From Alphaproteobacteria bacterium (lineage in GTDB: Bacteria > Pseudomonadota > Alphaproteobacteria > Micavibrionales > UBA2020): 33,115 bases of DNA. Under the pieces are notes generated by a model. It was given only the letters and a program-made list of their open reading frames with translations. It searched no databases and was not told the origin of the DNA. The position numbers and the translations under genes were made by a program. Numbering within the stretch: the first letter of the stretch is position 1; every line of letters starts with the position of its first letter. The stretch lies in contig JAUXOC010000049.1 in NCBI GenBank assembly GCA_030682495.1, positions 1 through 33,115 on the forward strand, given 5' to 3'. Positions 9,901 through 17,782 of the stretch are shown here, piece after piece.

Positions 9901-10422
9901 AATATCGATCAACCCACCGCGCAGTGCGAATTCCCCCGCTTCGCGCACCGTTTCCGTTCGGTGGTATCCGTTGGCAGCCAAGAACGATAACAATTTGCGC
10001 TGGTCAAGCGTGCCGCCCTTCTGTACCGAAAAACTGGCATCGGACAGCACGGCGCGCGGTGGTACGCGCTGCATGGCGGCGGCGGCTGTCGTCAGCACGA
10101 CACAGGGCGTCCCCGCAGACAGCGACAAGAGCCGTGTCAGCGTTTGCAGACGCTGCCCCATCACGTCGGACGTGGGCGACACGCGGTCATAGGGCAGGCA
10201 ATCCCAAGCCGGAAAGCGCAGCACCTCTACATCCGGCCCAAAAAAGCGCAGACCTTCGTATATTTCTTCAAACCGGTTGTCGTCAGCGGCGATGTGAAGC
10301 ACCGTGCCGCTTCGTTTGCGTGCTTCGGCAGCCAGAAAAACAGAATCGTACCCCTCCGGCACACCAAAAAGGGGGGTCCGTTCGGGAAGATCGTTTCTGG
10401 TCGCGGGGCTTTCGTTCTGCAT
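6919..10422 (-). CDS. mfd: Transcription-repair coupling factor Mfd
   Basis: The 1167-residue length is typical. Mfd displaces RNA polymerase stalled at DNA lesions and recruits UvrA. Domains in order: N-terminal UvrB-like region (about 1-340, lacking a functional ATPase); RNA polymerase-interacting domain (about 490-560, beginning at HEGDYVVHEEHGIGQF); superfamily 2 translocase with Walker A GDVGFGKTEVA (about 695-705), DEEQKFG as motif II, and TATPIPRTLQMAL as motif III; then the TRG translocation motif and the C-terminal UvrA-binding D7 module. It is preceded by sdhE in the same direction, the conserved alphaproteobacterial pairing. GAGGGC upstream supports the ATG at 10422. The paralogous helicase recG lies divergently about 1.9 kb away. 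Confidence 0.97.
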   Translation of the reverse strand: MQNESPATRNDLPERTPLFGVPEGYDSVFLAAEARKRSGTVLHIAADDNRFEEIYEGLRFFGPDVEVLRFPAWDCLPYDRVSPTSDVMGQRLQTLTRLLSLSAGTPCVVLTTAAAAMQRVPPRAVLSDASFSVQKGGTLDQRKLLSFLAANGYHRTETVREAGEFALRGGLIDIFPSGAPAPLRLDCFGDDVEHIRAFDALSQRTTEECSSLALYPVSEVLLNDTAIQLFRSRYRETFGAVREEDALYESVSAGRKHAGMEHWLPFYYENLETLFDYMPAAQVMVDYQAEQARDTRMQQVDDLYQARLSILKADVKPKDQKNQGLIYRPVPKDQVYLPNAEWHKTLAAHTVFDLVPFAPTPGQADAGGRKGRDFADVRAQNGAGLYDEIKVYLESLLRAQRQVIVAAYSEGSKDRLKLILQQHGMTGLKDIGAHPVLTGAAKPAREVGMAVLGLGKGFECKGLTVLTEQDLLGDRLARVTRKKKKSDAFVFEISQLHEGDYVVHEEHGIGQFEKLETVVVDGIPHDCLKLIYAGGDRLFVPVENLDVLSRYGAAEAGAVLDRLGGTAWQARRARVKRDLLALADELLKIAAQRVLRQTEPIEAIGGGYEKFSAGFPYPETEDQQRAIEDVLGDLSRDQAMDRLVCGDVGFGKTEVALRAAAVAALAGFQVAVIAPTTLLARQHYQGFAKRFAGFPIKVGLLSRFVSGKSADQVRAEVASGEINIIVGTHALLAEKVKFNNLALLVVDEEQKFGVKQKERLKSLKDNVHVLTLTATPIPRTLQMALTGVRELSLITTAPLDRLAVKTFVLPYDPVVVRDALMREHYRGGQSFYVCPRIADLRDLEEGLKTLVPELKLLVAHGQLPTEELEDKMTAFYEGAYDILLSTSIIESGLDIPNANTMMIHRAEMFGLAQLYQMRGRIGRSKQRAYAYLTFEPGKKMTKAAEQRLQAIEQLDTLGAGFQLASHDLDIRGAGNLLGEEQSGHIKEIGVELYQQMLEEAVAAARTGAKLSAEDAFEDHWSPQINLGMPVLIPENYIPDLNLRLSMYRRAASLVSREEIEAFAAELIDRFGPLPIDVENLLDLMEIKQLCRRAGVDRIEAGPKGAVLSLHASSKIDLQKLVAYIQKQTGTAKIRPEDQKMVFMRSWDDLNTRVRGAHKILNEMAGLI

Positions 10423-10458
10423 CTCTGCCCTCTTTTATAACGAGGGCATGATGTAGCA

Positions 10459-10734
10459 TTACGCCGGATAAAAAGCCAATAAAAGCTGGACGACGGCGTT
10501 ATCTTCTGCGGGCGGCACAGGTTCCGTCCGGCTGACCCAGTTATAGATGTCGGGGTCGCTATTGGCGAGGAAACGGTCATAGACCACCAGATCATCTGCC
10601 GAAAGCTGCGGCACATGCGTATCGGCAAAGCGGCCGAGCAGCAAATCCATCTCCCGCGTGCCACGGTGCCAGCTGCGGAACATCAGTTTTTTCCGCATTA
10701 TGGATATATTGTCCTTTTCCTGACTTTCGGGCAT
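10459..10734 (-). CDS. sdhE: Succinate dehydrogenase flavin assembly factor SdhE
   Basis: A small protein with the family signature MFRSWHRGTREMDLLLGRFAD. The RGxxE motif is the one needed for covalent flavinylation of SdhA in SdhE/Sdh5 proteins. It should act in the cytoplasm during assembly of succinate dehydrogenase. The ORF track extends far upstream into the divergent gene. Two better starts exist: ATG 10734 (MPESQEKD, AGGA five bases upstream, 91 aa), which I use, and ATG 10698 (MRKKLMFRSW, 79 aa), which matches usual family length. mfd follows after 36 bases on the same strand, the standard sdhE-mfd order. Confidence 0.9.
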   Translation of the reverse strand: MPESQEKDNISIMRKKLMFRSWHRGTREMDLLLGRFADTHVPQLSADDLVVYDRFLANSDPDIYNWVSRTEPVPPAEDNAVVQLLLAFYPA

Positions 10735-10771
10735 AATCATCCTGCATTTATTCCAGAGGGATCCCCACCAT

Positions 10772-11368
10772 ATGTCCGTTTCAAATTTCATCAAGCAAAA
10801 TTTCGCGCTCGTGCTGGGCATCGCCCTGCCCGTTCTGCTCGTCGGCGGTTTTATGCTGATGGCCGCCCTGCCGCAAAAGCAGGGGACGCCGCCTGAATAT
10901 ACACTTCTGTTCAGCGCCACAAAATATCAAAACAACGCCAGCGGCTATAACGTTGATTACGTCGTCAAGAGCGGGAAGGTATATGCACGGCTGACAGAAC
11001 GTAAAGACAATTACAGCAACTATCAGCGCGAACTCTTCCGCTTTGACGGCAAGACCGGCAGCGTCCAGAAAATTGAACCCACCCTGCCCGACGATCTCGG
11101 CGAAGAAAAAAAGCTGGACGTCGAGCTGGAGGAATTCAAGAACATCACCCTCGATACCTCCAGCAAATCACCCGATGGATATAGCCTTGAAAACAGCGGC
11201 TATCGTTCGCGCGGCATCACCGGCATGGTCTTTGGCGGCGGCAGCGGGCGCTATGAAACGATCCTGCGCCACGAAAAAGGCTATGTCGTGAAACTCCCCG
11301 AATATAGCGGATCGCATTACTACGGCAATCTCGACTTCATCGGCTGGGTCATACCCAAAAAACAATAA
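10772..11368 (+). CDS. Membrane-anchored hypothetical protein, 198 aa
   Basis: One strong N-terminal hydrophobic helix (about residues 11-33, LVLGIALPVLLVGGFMLMAAL) should anchor the protein in the inner membrane. The remaining 165 residues would lie in the periplasm and are rich in Tyr, Lys and Gly with alternating hydrophobic residues, suggesting a beta-rich domain. I do not recognise the family. The next gene, a DUF2157 membrane protein, starts 12 bases later and the two are surely cotranscribed; such an anchored partner next to DUF2157 suggests a shared membrane function. GAGGG lies about 11 bases upstream of ATG 10772. The gene diverges from sdhE with a very short shared promoter region. 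Confidence 0.78.
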   Translation: MSVSNFIKQNFALVLGIALPVLLVGGFMLMAALPQKQGTPPEYTLLFSATKYQNNASGYNVDYVVKSGKVYARLTERKDNYSNYQRELFRFDGKTGSVQKIEPTLPDDLGEEKKLDVELEEFKNITLDTSSKSPDGYSLENSGYRSRGITGMVFGGGSGRYETILRHEKGYVVKLPEYSGSHYYGNLDFIGWVIPKKQ

Positions 11369-11380
11369 AGGCTCGCAACC

Positions 11381-12328
11381 ATGACCGCCAAACAGGACGC
11401 CCTGCAAGAGATTATCTCTATCGCCCGCCTTCATAACCTGAATGCCGAGGACATTACCCGTGCCCTCTCGGACAAAAAAGAAAGCGCGGTACAGGAAAGC
11501 GGCGGCATCCTCTCGCGCCTGTTCGGCTATATCGGCGGCATTCTGGTTTTTGCCGGTATCTGTATCCTGATCGGCCAGATGTGGGATGATTTTGACAGCT
11601 ATACGCGTGTTGTCGTCACGCTCGGCACCGGCTTTTCCGCCTATCTGTTCGGGCTTGCCGCGATCGGCCACGAGAAGTTTGACCGTGCGGCGACGCCGCT
11701 TTTGCTGATTGCTGCCCTGTTCCAGCCCACGGGTATTTTTGTGATGCTCGACGAATTTTCGCGCGGTGGCAAGCCGGAGCATGGAATCCTGTTTATGGCA
11801 GGCACCATGCTGCTTCAGCAAGGCCTGACCTTCTGGCAAAAACGCCGCACGACATTGGCTTTTACCTCCATCGTCTTTGGCGGGATTTTCTTTGTCACCT
11901 TGATGGACATGTACGAAATCGACGCCGATATGATCGGCCTTTGCACGGGTGCCTCGCTGATGCTGATTTCATGGTCGCTCAGCCAGTCGCCGCACCGCTC
12001 TATCGCCGCGCCTTGGTATTTTGTTGGCTCGGTCGCGACGCTCGTCAGTTTTGGCGATATGGTGCGTGACACGGCGGCGGAGCCTTTGTTCCTGGGCCTT
12101 TCCGCATTCTTTATCTTCCTGAGCACCCGCGCGCGCAGCCGCACCTTGCTGCTGGTCGGTACCGTGGCCATGCTTTGCTATATCGGGTATTTCACCGGCA
12201 AGCATTTCGGTGACAGTCTTGGATGGCCGCTGGTGCTGATCCTTAGCGGCAGTGCCTTTATCGGTCTGGGCGCACTGGCGCTGCGGATCAACGCCAAATA
12301 CATCCGCGCCGAAAAGCCTGCTGCGTGA
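11381..12328 (+). CDS. DUF2157-type polytopic membrane protein
   Basis: A 315-residue protein with a soluble N-terminal helical segment (about 1-45) followed by about eight hydrophobic helices, starting with RLFGYIGGILVFAGICILIGQMW. The GGxLVxxGxxxLIxxxWD pattern around residues 48-70 is typical of DUF2157/COG4872 predicted membrane proteins. The function of that family is unknown. It ends in TGA overlapping the GTG of recG (GTGA), so it is translationally coupled to recG, and it starts 12 bases after the membrane-anchored unknown gene. The three plus-strand genes form one operon. In the usual alphaproteobacterial arrangement recG faces sdhE-mfd directly, so this pair is an inserted element. 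Confidence 0.8.
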   Translation: MTAKQDALQEIISIARLHNLNAEDITRALSDKKESAVQESGGILSRLFGYIGGILVFAGICILIGQMWDDFDSYTRVVVTLGTGFSAYLFGLAAIGHEKFDRAATPLLLIAALFQPTGIFVMLDEFSRGGKPEHGILFMAGTMLLQQGLTFWQKRRTTLAFTSIVFGGIFFVTLMDMYEIDADMIGLCTGASLMLISWSLSQSPHRSIAAPWYFVGSVATLVSFGDMVRDTAAEPLFLGLSAFFIFLSTRARSRTLLLVGTVAMLCYIGYFTGKHFGDSLGWPLVLILSGSAFIGLGALALRINAKYIRAEKPAA

Positions 12329-14412
12329 ATACTCGGCCTTACAGCCTTGATGCCCTGTTCCAGTCGGTCAAATCAGTTTCCGGCGTAGGGCCGCGCCTGA
12401 CAAAACTGCTCGAAAAACTTGTCGGCCCTTGCGTTGTGCATCTGCTGTGGCATCTGCCTGCGGGCGTTATCGACCGTCGTTACAGCCCGCCCCTGCGCGA
12501 AGCGAAGGGGGGACAGGTGGCGACACTTCAACTGAGTGTCCTTGAGCATATGGAGCCCAAGCGGCGCGGCCTGCCCTACCGCGTCAAATGCAGCGATGGC
12601 ACAGGCGTCATCGATCTGACGTTTTTTAATGTGCGCGGCGATTACCTTGACCACCAGCTGCCCGTCGGCGCAGTCCGTGTCGTCAGCGGCAAACTGGAAT
12701 TTTACAACGGCTATCTGCAAATGCCGCACCCGGATTTTATCGTCACGCCGGAAGAAAAACACTTGATACCGGCGATAGAGCCGATCTATCCGCTCACCGC
12801 CGGAATCACGCATAAAGTGATCTACAAAATCATCCGTGGCGCTCTCTTGCGCGCGCCGGATCTGGAAGAATGGCTCGACCCCGCCTATCAGAAACGGGAG
12901 CAATGGCCTTCTTGGCACGATGCCGTTGCCGCCGCGCATGCGCCGCAGGACGAACACGGCCTCTCTCCGCTGCATCCCGCACGGATGCGGCTGGCTTATG
13001 ATGAAATGCTGGCAAATCAACTGACGCTGTCGCTGCTACGTCTGCGTCAGAAAAAACAAAAAGGCCGCAGCCTCGCCGGTGACGACACGCTTTTTGCCCG
13101 CGCGCTTGCAAGCCTGCCCTTTACCCTGACCGGCGCGCAAGATGCTGCCGTGGCCGAAATCCGCAAAGACCTTGCCAGCCCTGACCGCATGCACCGTCTG
13201 CTGCAAGGCGATGTCGGCAGCGGTAAGACCGCCGTAGGATTTCTCGCCATGGTGCATGCCGTGGGCAGCGGATGTCAGGCGGCCTTGATGGCGCCGACCG
13301 AAATCCTCGCCCGCCAGCACGAACATAAACTGAAGCCGCTGGCCGAAGCACTTGGTTTAAACGTTGTAACACTGACCGGCCGCGACAAGGGCAAAACCCG
13401 CGCCGCCATTCTGGCGCAAATGGCCGATGGCCGCGCGCATATCGTGATCGGCACCCATGCACTGTTTCAGGATGATGTTGTCTTCAAAGACCTCGGCTTT
13501 GTGATTATCGATGAACAACACCGCTTTGGCGTGCATCAGCGCTTGCAACTCTCGGCCAAGGGTGCGCTGGCAGATGTGCTGGTCATGACCGCAACGCCTA
13601 TTCCGCGCACGCTGACCCTGACCGTCTATGGCGATATGGACGTCAGCCGCCTGAATGAAAAACCGGCAGGACGCCAGCCGATTGACACGCGGCTGGTGTC
13701 CAACGAAAGAATTGACGAAGTGATCGACGGTATCGGTCGCAAGATTTCGGGCGGGGAGCGTATCTATTGGGTCTGCCCGCTGGTGGAGGAGTCGGAAAAG
13801 CTTGACCTTGCCGCCGCCGAAGAAAGATACCGCCATATCCACCAACGTTACGGCGAACGTACTGGCCTTTTGCACGGACGCATGAAACCTGCCGAAAAAG
13901 ACGCGGTGATGGAAAAATTCGCACATGGCGAGCTGGATATTCTGGTCGCGACCACCGTCATCGAAGTCGGCGTCGATGTGCCCGAAGCCACCGTGATGAT
14001 TATCGAGCATGCCGAGCGTTTCGGCCTTGCCCAGTTGCACCAGTTGCGCGGGCGTATTGGCCGCGGAACAGGTAAATCAACCTGCCTGCTGCTTTATGCA
14101 GCCAAATGCAGCGAGGTTGCACGACAGCGGCTGGCCACCATACGCGATAGCGAAGACGGTTTCTTCATTTCGGAGCAGGATTTAAAACTGCGCGGCGCCG
14201 GGGAAATGCTGGGCACGAAGCAAAGCGGCCTGCCCGCCTTTCGCCTGACTTCTGCCGAGCATCATCAGGATCTGATCGCAACCGCCCATGACGATGCGCG
14301 CCTGATACTCGACCGCGACCCCGATCTGTTATCGCCGCGCGGCAAGGCACTGCGCACACTGCTCTATCTTTTCGAGCGTGACACGGCGATCAAATACCTG
14401 AGATCGGGTTAA
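12325..14412 (+). CDS. recG: ATP-dependent DNA helicase RecG
   Basis: A 695-residue superfamily 2 helicase that remodels stalled replication forks and Holliday junctions. It begins with an RPYSLDALFQSVKSVSGVGPRLTKLLEKL helix-hairpin and wedge/OB domain (about 1-230). The helicase core follows with Walker A GDVGSGKTAVG (about 292-302), DEQHRFGVHQR as motif II, TATPIPRTLTLT as motif III and LHQLRGRIGRG as motif VI, then the C-terminal RecG motif region. The GTG start at 12325 overlaps the preceding stop by four bases. It is convergent with the FliL-like gene, five bases apart. Confidence 0.97.
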   Translation: MNTRPYSLDALFQSVKSVSGVGPRLTKLLEKLVGPCVVHLLWHLPAGVIDRRYSPPLREAKGGQVATLQLSVLEHMEPKRRGLPYRVKCSDGTGVIDLTFFNVRGDYLDHQLPVGAVRVVSGKLEFYNGYLQMPHPDFIVTPEEKHLIPAIEPIYPLTAGITHKVIYKIIRGALLRAPDLEEWLDPAYQKREQWPSWHDAVAAAHAPQDEHGLSPLHPARMRLAYDEMLANQLTLSLLRLRQKKQKGRSLAGDDTLFARALASLPFTLTGAQDAAVAEIRKDLASPDRMHRLLQGDVGSGKTAVGFLAMVHAVGSGCQAALMAPTEILARQHEHKLKPLAEALGLNVVTLTGRDKGKTRAAILAQMADGRAHIVIGTHALFQDDVVFKDLGFVIIDEQHRFGVHQRLQLSAKGALADVLVMTATPIPRTLTLTVYGDMDVSRLNEKPAGRQPIDTRLVSNERIDEVIDGIGRKISGGERIYWVCPLVEESEKLDLAAAEERYRHIHQRYGERTGLLHGRMKPAEKDAVMEKFAHGELDILVATTVIEVGVDVPEATVMIIEHAERFGLAQLHQLRGRIGRGTGKSTCLLLYAAKCSEVARQRLATIRDSEDGFFISEQDLKLRGAGEMLGTKQSGLPAFRLTSAEHHQDLIATAHDDARLILDRDPDLLSPRGKALRTLLYLFERDTAIKYLRSG

Positions 14413-14417
14413 AGAAG

Positions 14418-14840
14418 TTATCTGCCGCGCATCGCGTATTGATGCACCGACTGGAGCAGTACCTCGCTGACCAGATCGGGACCGACAACGCGTTCGGTGA
14501 CAATCGAAAGGCGGGATTTAAGCGCTTCGACATCGACAATATTACCCTGCATCATCGCCCGCCCGCTGCCCAGCGCGCCGTAAAGTTCGCGCAGATAGGC
14601 GTCCATCAGACGGGGCCTGTAAATATTCAAGGCATCGCGTTTGCCCATCTGACATTCAAGGGAAACGGTAATGCTGACTTGCTGCACCACGCCCTTTTCA
14701 TTGATAACGGGGATCGATAGCGGGTGGAGGTCGACATATTCAAACTGGCCGGACTTTTTGTCGTCAGATTTATCCTGCGCCTTTGCCGCCATAGGCAGCA
14801 TCAGCATGGCACAGACAAACATGGACAGAAAAAATCGCAC
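14418..14840 (-). CDS. Exported FliL-like protein
   Basis: A 140-residue protein with a clear signal peptide (MRFFLSMFVCAMLMLPMAAKAQ), a short acidic/lysine linker, then EYVDLHPLSIPVINEKGVVQQVSITVSLEC (about 34-63) and RLMDAYLRELYGAL (about 77-90). The pattern resembles FliL and FliL-like SPFH-type domains found as stand-alone exported proteins in Rhodospirillales-like bacteria. There are no flagellar genes near it. The start is GTG at 14840 with GGAGGG five bases upstream, a strong ribosome binding site. It lies 90 bases after the alanine symporter gene on the same strand and could be cotranscribed with it. Exact role is unknown; confidence is moderate for the fold and high for export. Confidence 0.7.
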   Translation of the reverse strand: MRFFLSMFVCAMLMLPMAAKAQDKSDDKKSGQFEYVDLHPLSIPVINEKGVVQQVSITVSLECQMGKRDALNIYRPRLMDAYLRELYGALGSGRAMMQGNIVDVEALKSRLSIVTERVVGPDLVSEVLLQSVHQYAMRGR

Positions 14841-14930
14841 AATACCCTCCGTTCCCGAACATCTATTGTTGCATCAATAGGTTAATGGCGGGTAAAGGTA
14901 CCGTCTTTGTCCGGTAGCAGCTGTTTGAAA

Positions 14931-16496
14931 TCAGGCGCTTGCGCGGATTTTCTCAAGATAGCCGTGCAGATCTTTCTTGATCTCCGGCGCCATCATATAA
15001 AGCACAACCACGTTCGGAATCGCCATGGCAAAGAACAGCGCATCGGTCAGATCAATCAAATGCGTCAGATTCGCCGCAGCGCCCACCACGATGAACAGGC
15101 AGTAAAAGACCTTGAAAGCCGTCACCTTGGCCGGACTACGACCTACGATATAGGTGAAGCCCTTTTCGCCCAGATAATACCACGCAATCATAGTCGAAAA
15201 GGCAAAGAGGAAGACCGTAAGGCCGAGCCAGTAAATCGTCCAGCTGCCAACCGTTTCAAACGCGCGCGCAGTGAGCGCGACACCTTCGATGCCCTGCCCA
15301 CCCTGATAGACGCCGGTCACGGCAATCACCAATGCCGTCATCGTGCAGATGATGACAGTATCAATGAACGGGTTGAGCATCGAAATCAGCCCCTGCGCGA
15401 TATGAGAATCGCATTTGACCGCCGCATGGGTAATCGGCGCAGAGCCGATGCCGGCTTCGTTGGAAAACACCGCGCGGCGCACGCCCGCGATCAGAGCCCC
15501 CAGAATGCCGCCAACGGCCGCTTCTGGCGCGAAGGCCCCGCGGACGATATCCGCCAAGGCAGCAGGCACCGCCTGATAATTTCCGATAATGACGACCAGA
15601 CACATAATGATGTACAGCGTTGCCATGACCGGAAATATTCTTTCCGAGACGCGGGCGATGCTTTTGATGCCGCCGATAATGACAACGCCCACCAAAAGGG
15701 CGATCAGAACGCCAAAGAGCCAGCCTTTGTCGGCGAAGAAACTGCCCTCTCCTGCCACACGCATAAACATCTGGTACGTCTGGTTGGACTGGAACATATT
15801 GCCGCCGCCGATAGCCCCGCCGATGCAGCAAAACGCGAAGAATAGCGCCAGCGCCTTGCCGATACGCGGCAGGCCGCGGTCGGTAAACCCGCGGGAAATA
15901 TAATACATCGGCCCGCCGGAGACTTCGCCGTCATCGGCGATTTTGCGGTATTTGACACCGAGGGCGCATTCGATGAATTTCGTATTCATGCCCAGAAACC
16001 CCATCACGATCATCCAGATCGTCGCCCCGGGGCCGCCCATGGAAATGGCAACAGCCACCCCCGCGATATTCCCGAGCCCGACAGTGGCCGAAAGGCTGGT
16101 CGAAAGCGCCTGCCAGTTGGAAATCTGTCCCTCGCGTTTGTCAGACTGGTGTTTGCCGCCCAGAAGCTGGCACGACAGGCGCAGCAAGCGGAAATTGATA
16201 AATCCAAAATAGAACGACGTAAAAATACCGATCGACATCAGCCAGATGATAATCATCGGAATATCCTGCCCCATCAGGGTGACAGGATAAAAAATCAAAC
16301 CGATGGCTTTATCGGCAATCGGCTGAATAGCCTTGTCTATTTTTTGATCGATACTGAGCGTGTCAGGTGACGTCACTTCCGGCATGGAAATTTCGGGGGC
16401 AGGCTCTGCCAATACAACATTCGCCACGGCGGGCACAGCGGCCGCAAACATCATACAAATCAACAGCAGACTTAGAAAAACAATACGTGACGTCAT
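14931..16496 (-). CDS. Sodium:alanine symporter (AGCS family)
   Basis: A 521-residue inner-membrane transporter with about eleven membrane helices. The family core is visible as LSATVGLGNIAGVAVAI and GGPGATIWM (about 145-175), followed by SGGPMYYISRGF and the conserved GIGSAPITHAAVKCD loop. AGCS proteins import alanine or glycine with sodium. The start is ATG 16496 with GGAGG about 10 bases upstream, not the extended 16571 frame. The N-terminus carries an extra cleavable-looking hydrophobic helix (RIVFLSLLLICMMFAAAVPAVA) and a roughly 50-residue polar segment before the transporter core, longer than standard members. It is divergent from the AI-2E permease. Confidence 0.9.
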   Translation of the reverse strand: MTSRIVFLSLLLICMMFAAAVPAVANVVLAEPAPEISMPEVTSPDTLSIDQKIDKAIQPIADKAIGLIFYPVTLMGQDIPMIIIWLMSIGIFTSFYFGFINFRLLRLSCQLLGGKHQSDKREGQISNWQALSTSLSATVGLGNIAGVAVAISMGGPGATIWMIVMGFLGMNTKFIECALGVKYRKIADDGEVSGGPMYYISRGFTDRGLPRIGKALALFFAFCCIGGAIGGGNMFQSNQTYQMFMRVAGEGSFFADKGWLFGVLIALLVGVVIIGGIKSIARVSERIFPVMATLYIIMCLVVIIGNYQAVPAALADIVRGAFAPEAAVGGILGALIAGVRRAVFSNEAGIGSAPITHAAVKCDSHIAQGLISMLNPFIDTVIICTMTALVIAVTGVYQGGQGIEGVALTARAFETVGSWTIYWLGLTVFLFAFSTMIAWYYLGEKGFTYIVGRSPAKVTAFKVFYCLFIVVGAAANLTHLIDLTDALFFAMAIPNVVVLYMMAPEIKKDLHGYLEKIRASA

Positions 16497-16640
16497 GCGA
16501 ACGGTGCCTCCGGCTTGGGCGCGGATAATAAGGATATAAAAACTTGATGAAACCGGAGTATAAACAAGCAAAAAGAGGATGGGAAGCCCCTATGTATATG
16601 TTATTATTCATGAGTTTTTCTCACAGAGGCTGACTCACCC

Positions 16641-17744
16641 ATGCCCATGCTGACCTTCGATCCCGCAAACAAGAGCCAGGTTTACCAGCTGATTGCCGGC
16701 ATCTCGTCCGTCACACTTATCCTTGTCGGCTGCATGATTATTCTGGTGCCGTTTTTCCCCGCCATTTTGCTGGCGACCATTCTGGCGCTGTCGACATGGC
16801 CGGCTTTTATGTGGCTGAATAAAAAACTCGGCTACCGTACACGGCTGGCGGCTCTATTGATGACGCTCGCGCTCGCCTTTTGCTTTATCGTGCCACTCAC
16901 CATCATTGGCACCAGTAGCGCGGAGAATTTCGAGACCATCTCCGACCTTGTTACCGATGCCTTGCAAGGCGATACCGCCAGCGTTGGCAACGAACTCGCA
17001 CGCATCCCCTATGCCGGCGACCTGCTCGCAAAACAATGGCGCAGTATGACCGCAGACAAAGAAACCTTTCTGAAGGTTGTCGAAGATTATGCCGGCATGA
17101 CAAACGAGGGGCTGGTCAAACTGGGCGCCAGTATCGCGCGCGGGCTGCTGGATCTGACGCTCGGCGTTTTGATTGCTTATTTCTTTTTCCGCCACGGCAC
17201 ACGCGCCGCCGTCCGTATCAGCAATTTGATTGACCGTTTCGGCGGCGCTTATGGCCAGCATCTTCTGGATATCAGCAAGAACACCCTGATCGGCGTGGTC
17301 TACGGCATGCTCGGCACGGCGCTGGCGCAGGGGGCGCTGGCCGCTTTCGGCTTCTGGCTGATGAATGTGCCGGGGGCAAGTTTCCTCGGCCTGATGACGT
17401 TTTTTCTGTCCTTCACGCCAATCGGCCCGCCGCTGATCTGGATACCCGCGACGCTATGGCTTTACAGCGAAGGGCATCTTTACAGCGCGGTCTTTATGGG
17501 GCTCTGGGGTTTACTGGCCGTCAGCACTATCGACAATGTGCTGCGCCCGTATTTTATCAGCCTGCGCGGCAACCTGCCGTTTTTGCTGGTCTTGCTCGGC
17601 GTGGTCGGCGGCATCATCGCCTTTGGCTTTATCGGCAATTTCATCGGCCCCACCCTGCTGGCACTGGCCTACGCCCTGCTCATCGACTGGAGCAAAACGC
17701 GCGAAGACACCGAAAAAGCCGCCAAAGAAAAAGCGGCGGAGTAA
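16641..17744 (+). CDS. AI-2E family transporter (PerM/YdiK-type permease)
   Basis: A 367-residue protein with about eight membrane helices. A central soluble segment (about 90-160) is followed by a C-terminal half containing FLSFTPIGPPLIWIPATLWL (about 253-272) and STIDNVLRPYFISLRGNLPFLLVLLGVVGGI, both typical of the AI-2E_transport/PerM superfamily. Members are proposed exporters or permeases for autoinducer-2, peptides or ions; the substrate here cannot be read from sequence. The ATG at 16641 has AGAGG about 10 bases upstream, and a second ATG two codons later is possible. An intrinsic terminator begins within its last codons, so it is a single-gene or last-gene unit. Confidence 0.9.
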   Translation: MPMLTFDPANKSQVYQLIAGISSVTLILVGCMIILVPFFPAILLATILALSTWPAFMWLNKKLGYRTRLAALLMTLALAFCFIVPLTIIGTSSAENFETISDLVTDALQGDTASVGNELARIPYAGDLLAKQWRSMTADKETFLKVVEDYAGMTNEGLVKLGASIARGLLDLTLGVLIAYFFFRHGTRAAVRISNLIDRFGGAYGQHLLDISKNTLIGVVYGMLGTALAQGALAAFGFWLMNVPGASFLGLMTFFLSFTPIGPPLIWIPATLWLYSEGHLYSAVFMGLWGLLAVSTIDNVLRPYFISLRGNLPFLLVLLGVVGGIIAFGFIGNFIGPTLLALAYALLIDWSKTREDTEKAAKEKAAE

Positions 17745-17766
17745 TCTCCGCCGCCGCCGCTTTTTT
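17733..17766 (+). terminator. Rho-independent terminator overlapping the AI-2E permease stop codon
   Basis: Stem GCGGCGGAG / CTCCGCCGC encloses a TAAT loop that contains the TAA stop codon itself, and further CGCCGC is followed by T6. The terminator is therefore built partly from coding sequence. It also lies past the end of the convergent minus-strand gene. Confidence 0.85.
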
Positions 17767-17782
17767 CAAATTCTATTCTCTA

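Noticed and set aside
10735-10920. N-terminal extension of SdhE in the ORF track
   Set aside because: It would overlap the start of the divergent membrane-anchored protein, and SdhE proteins are only about 80-95 residues long.
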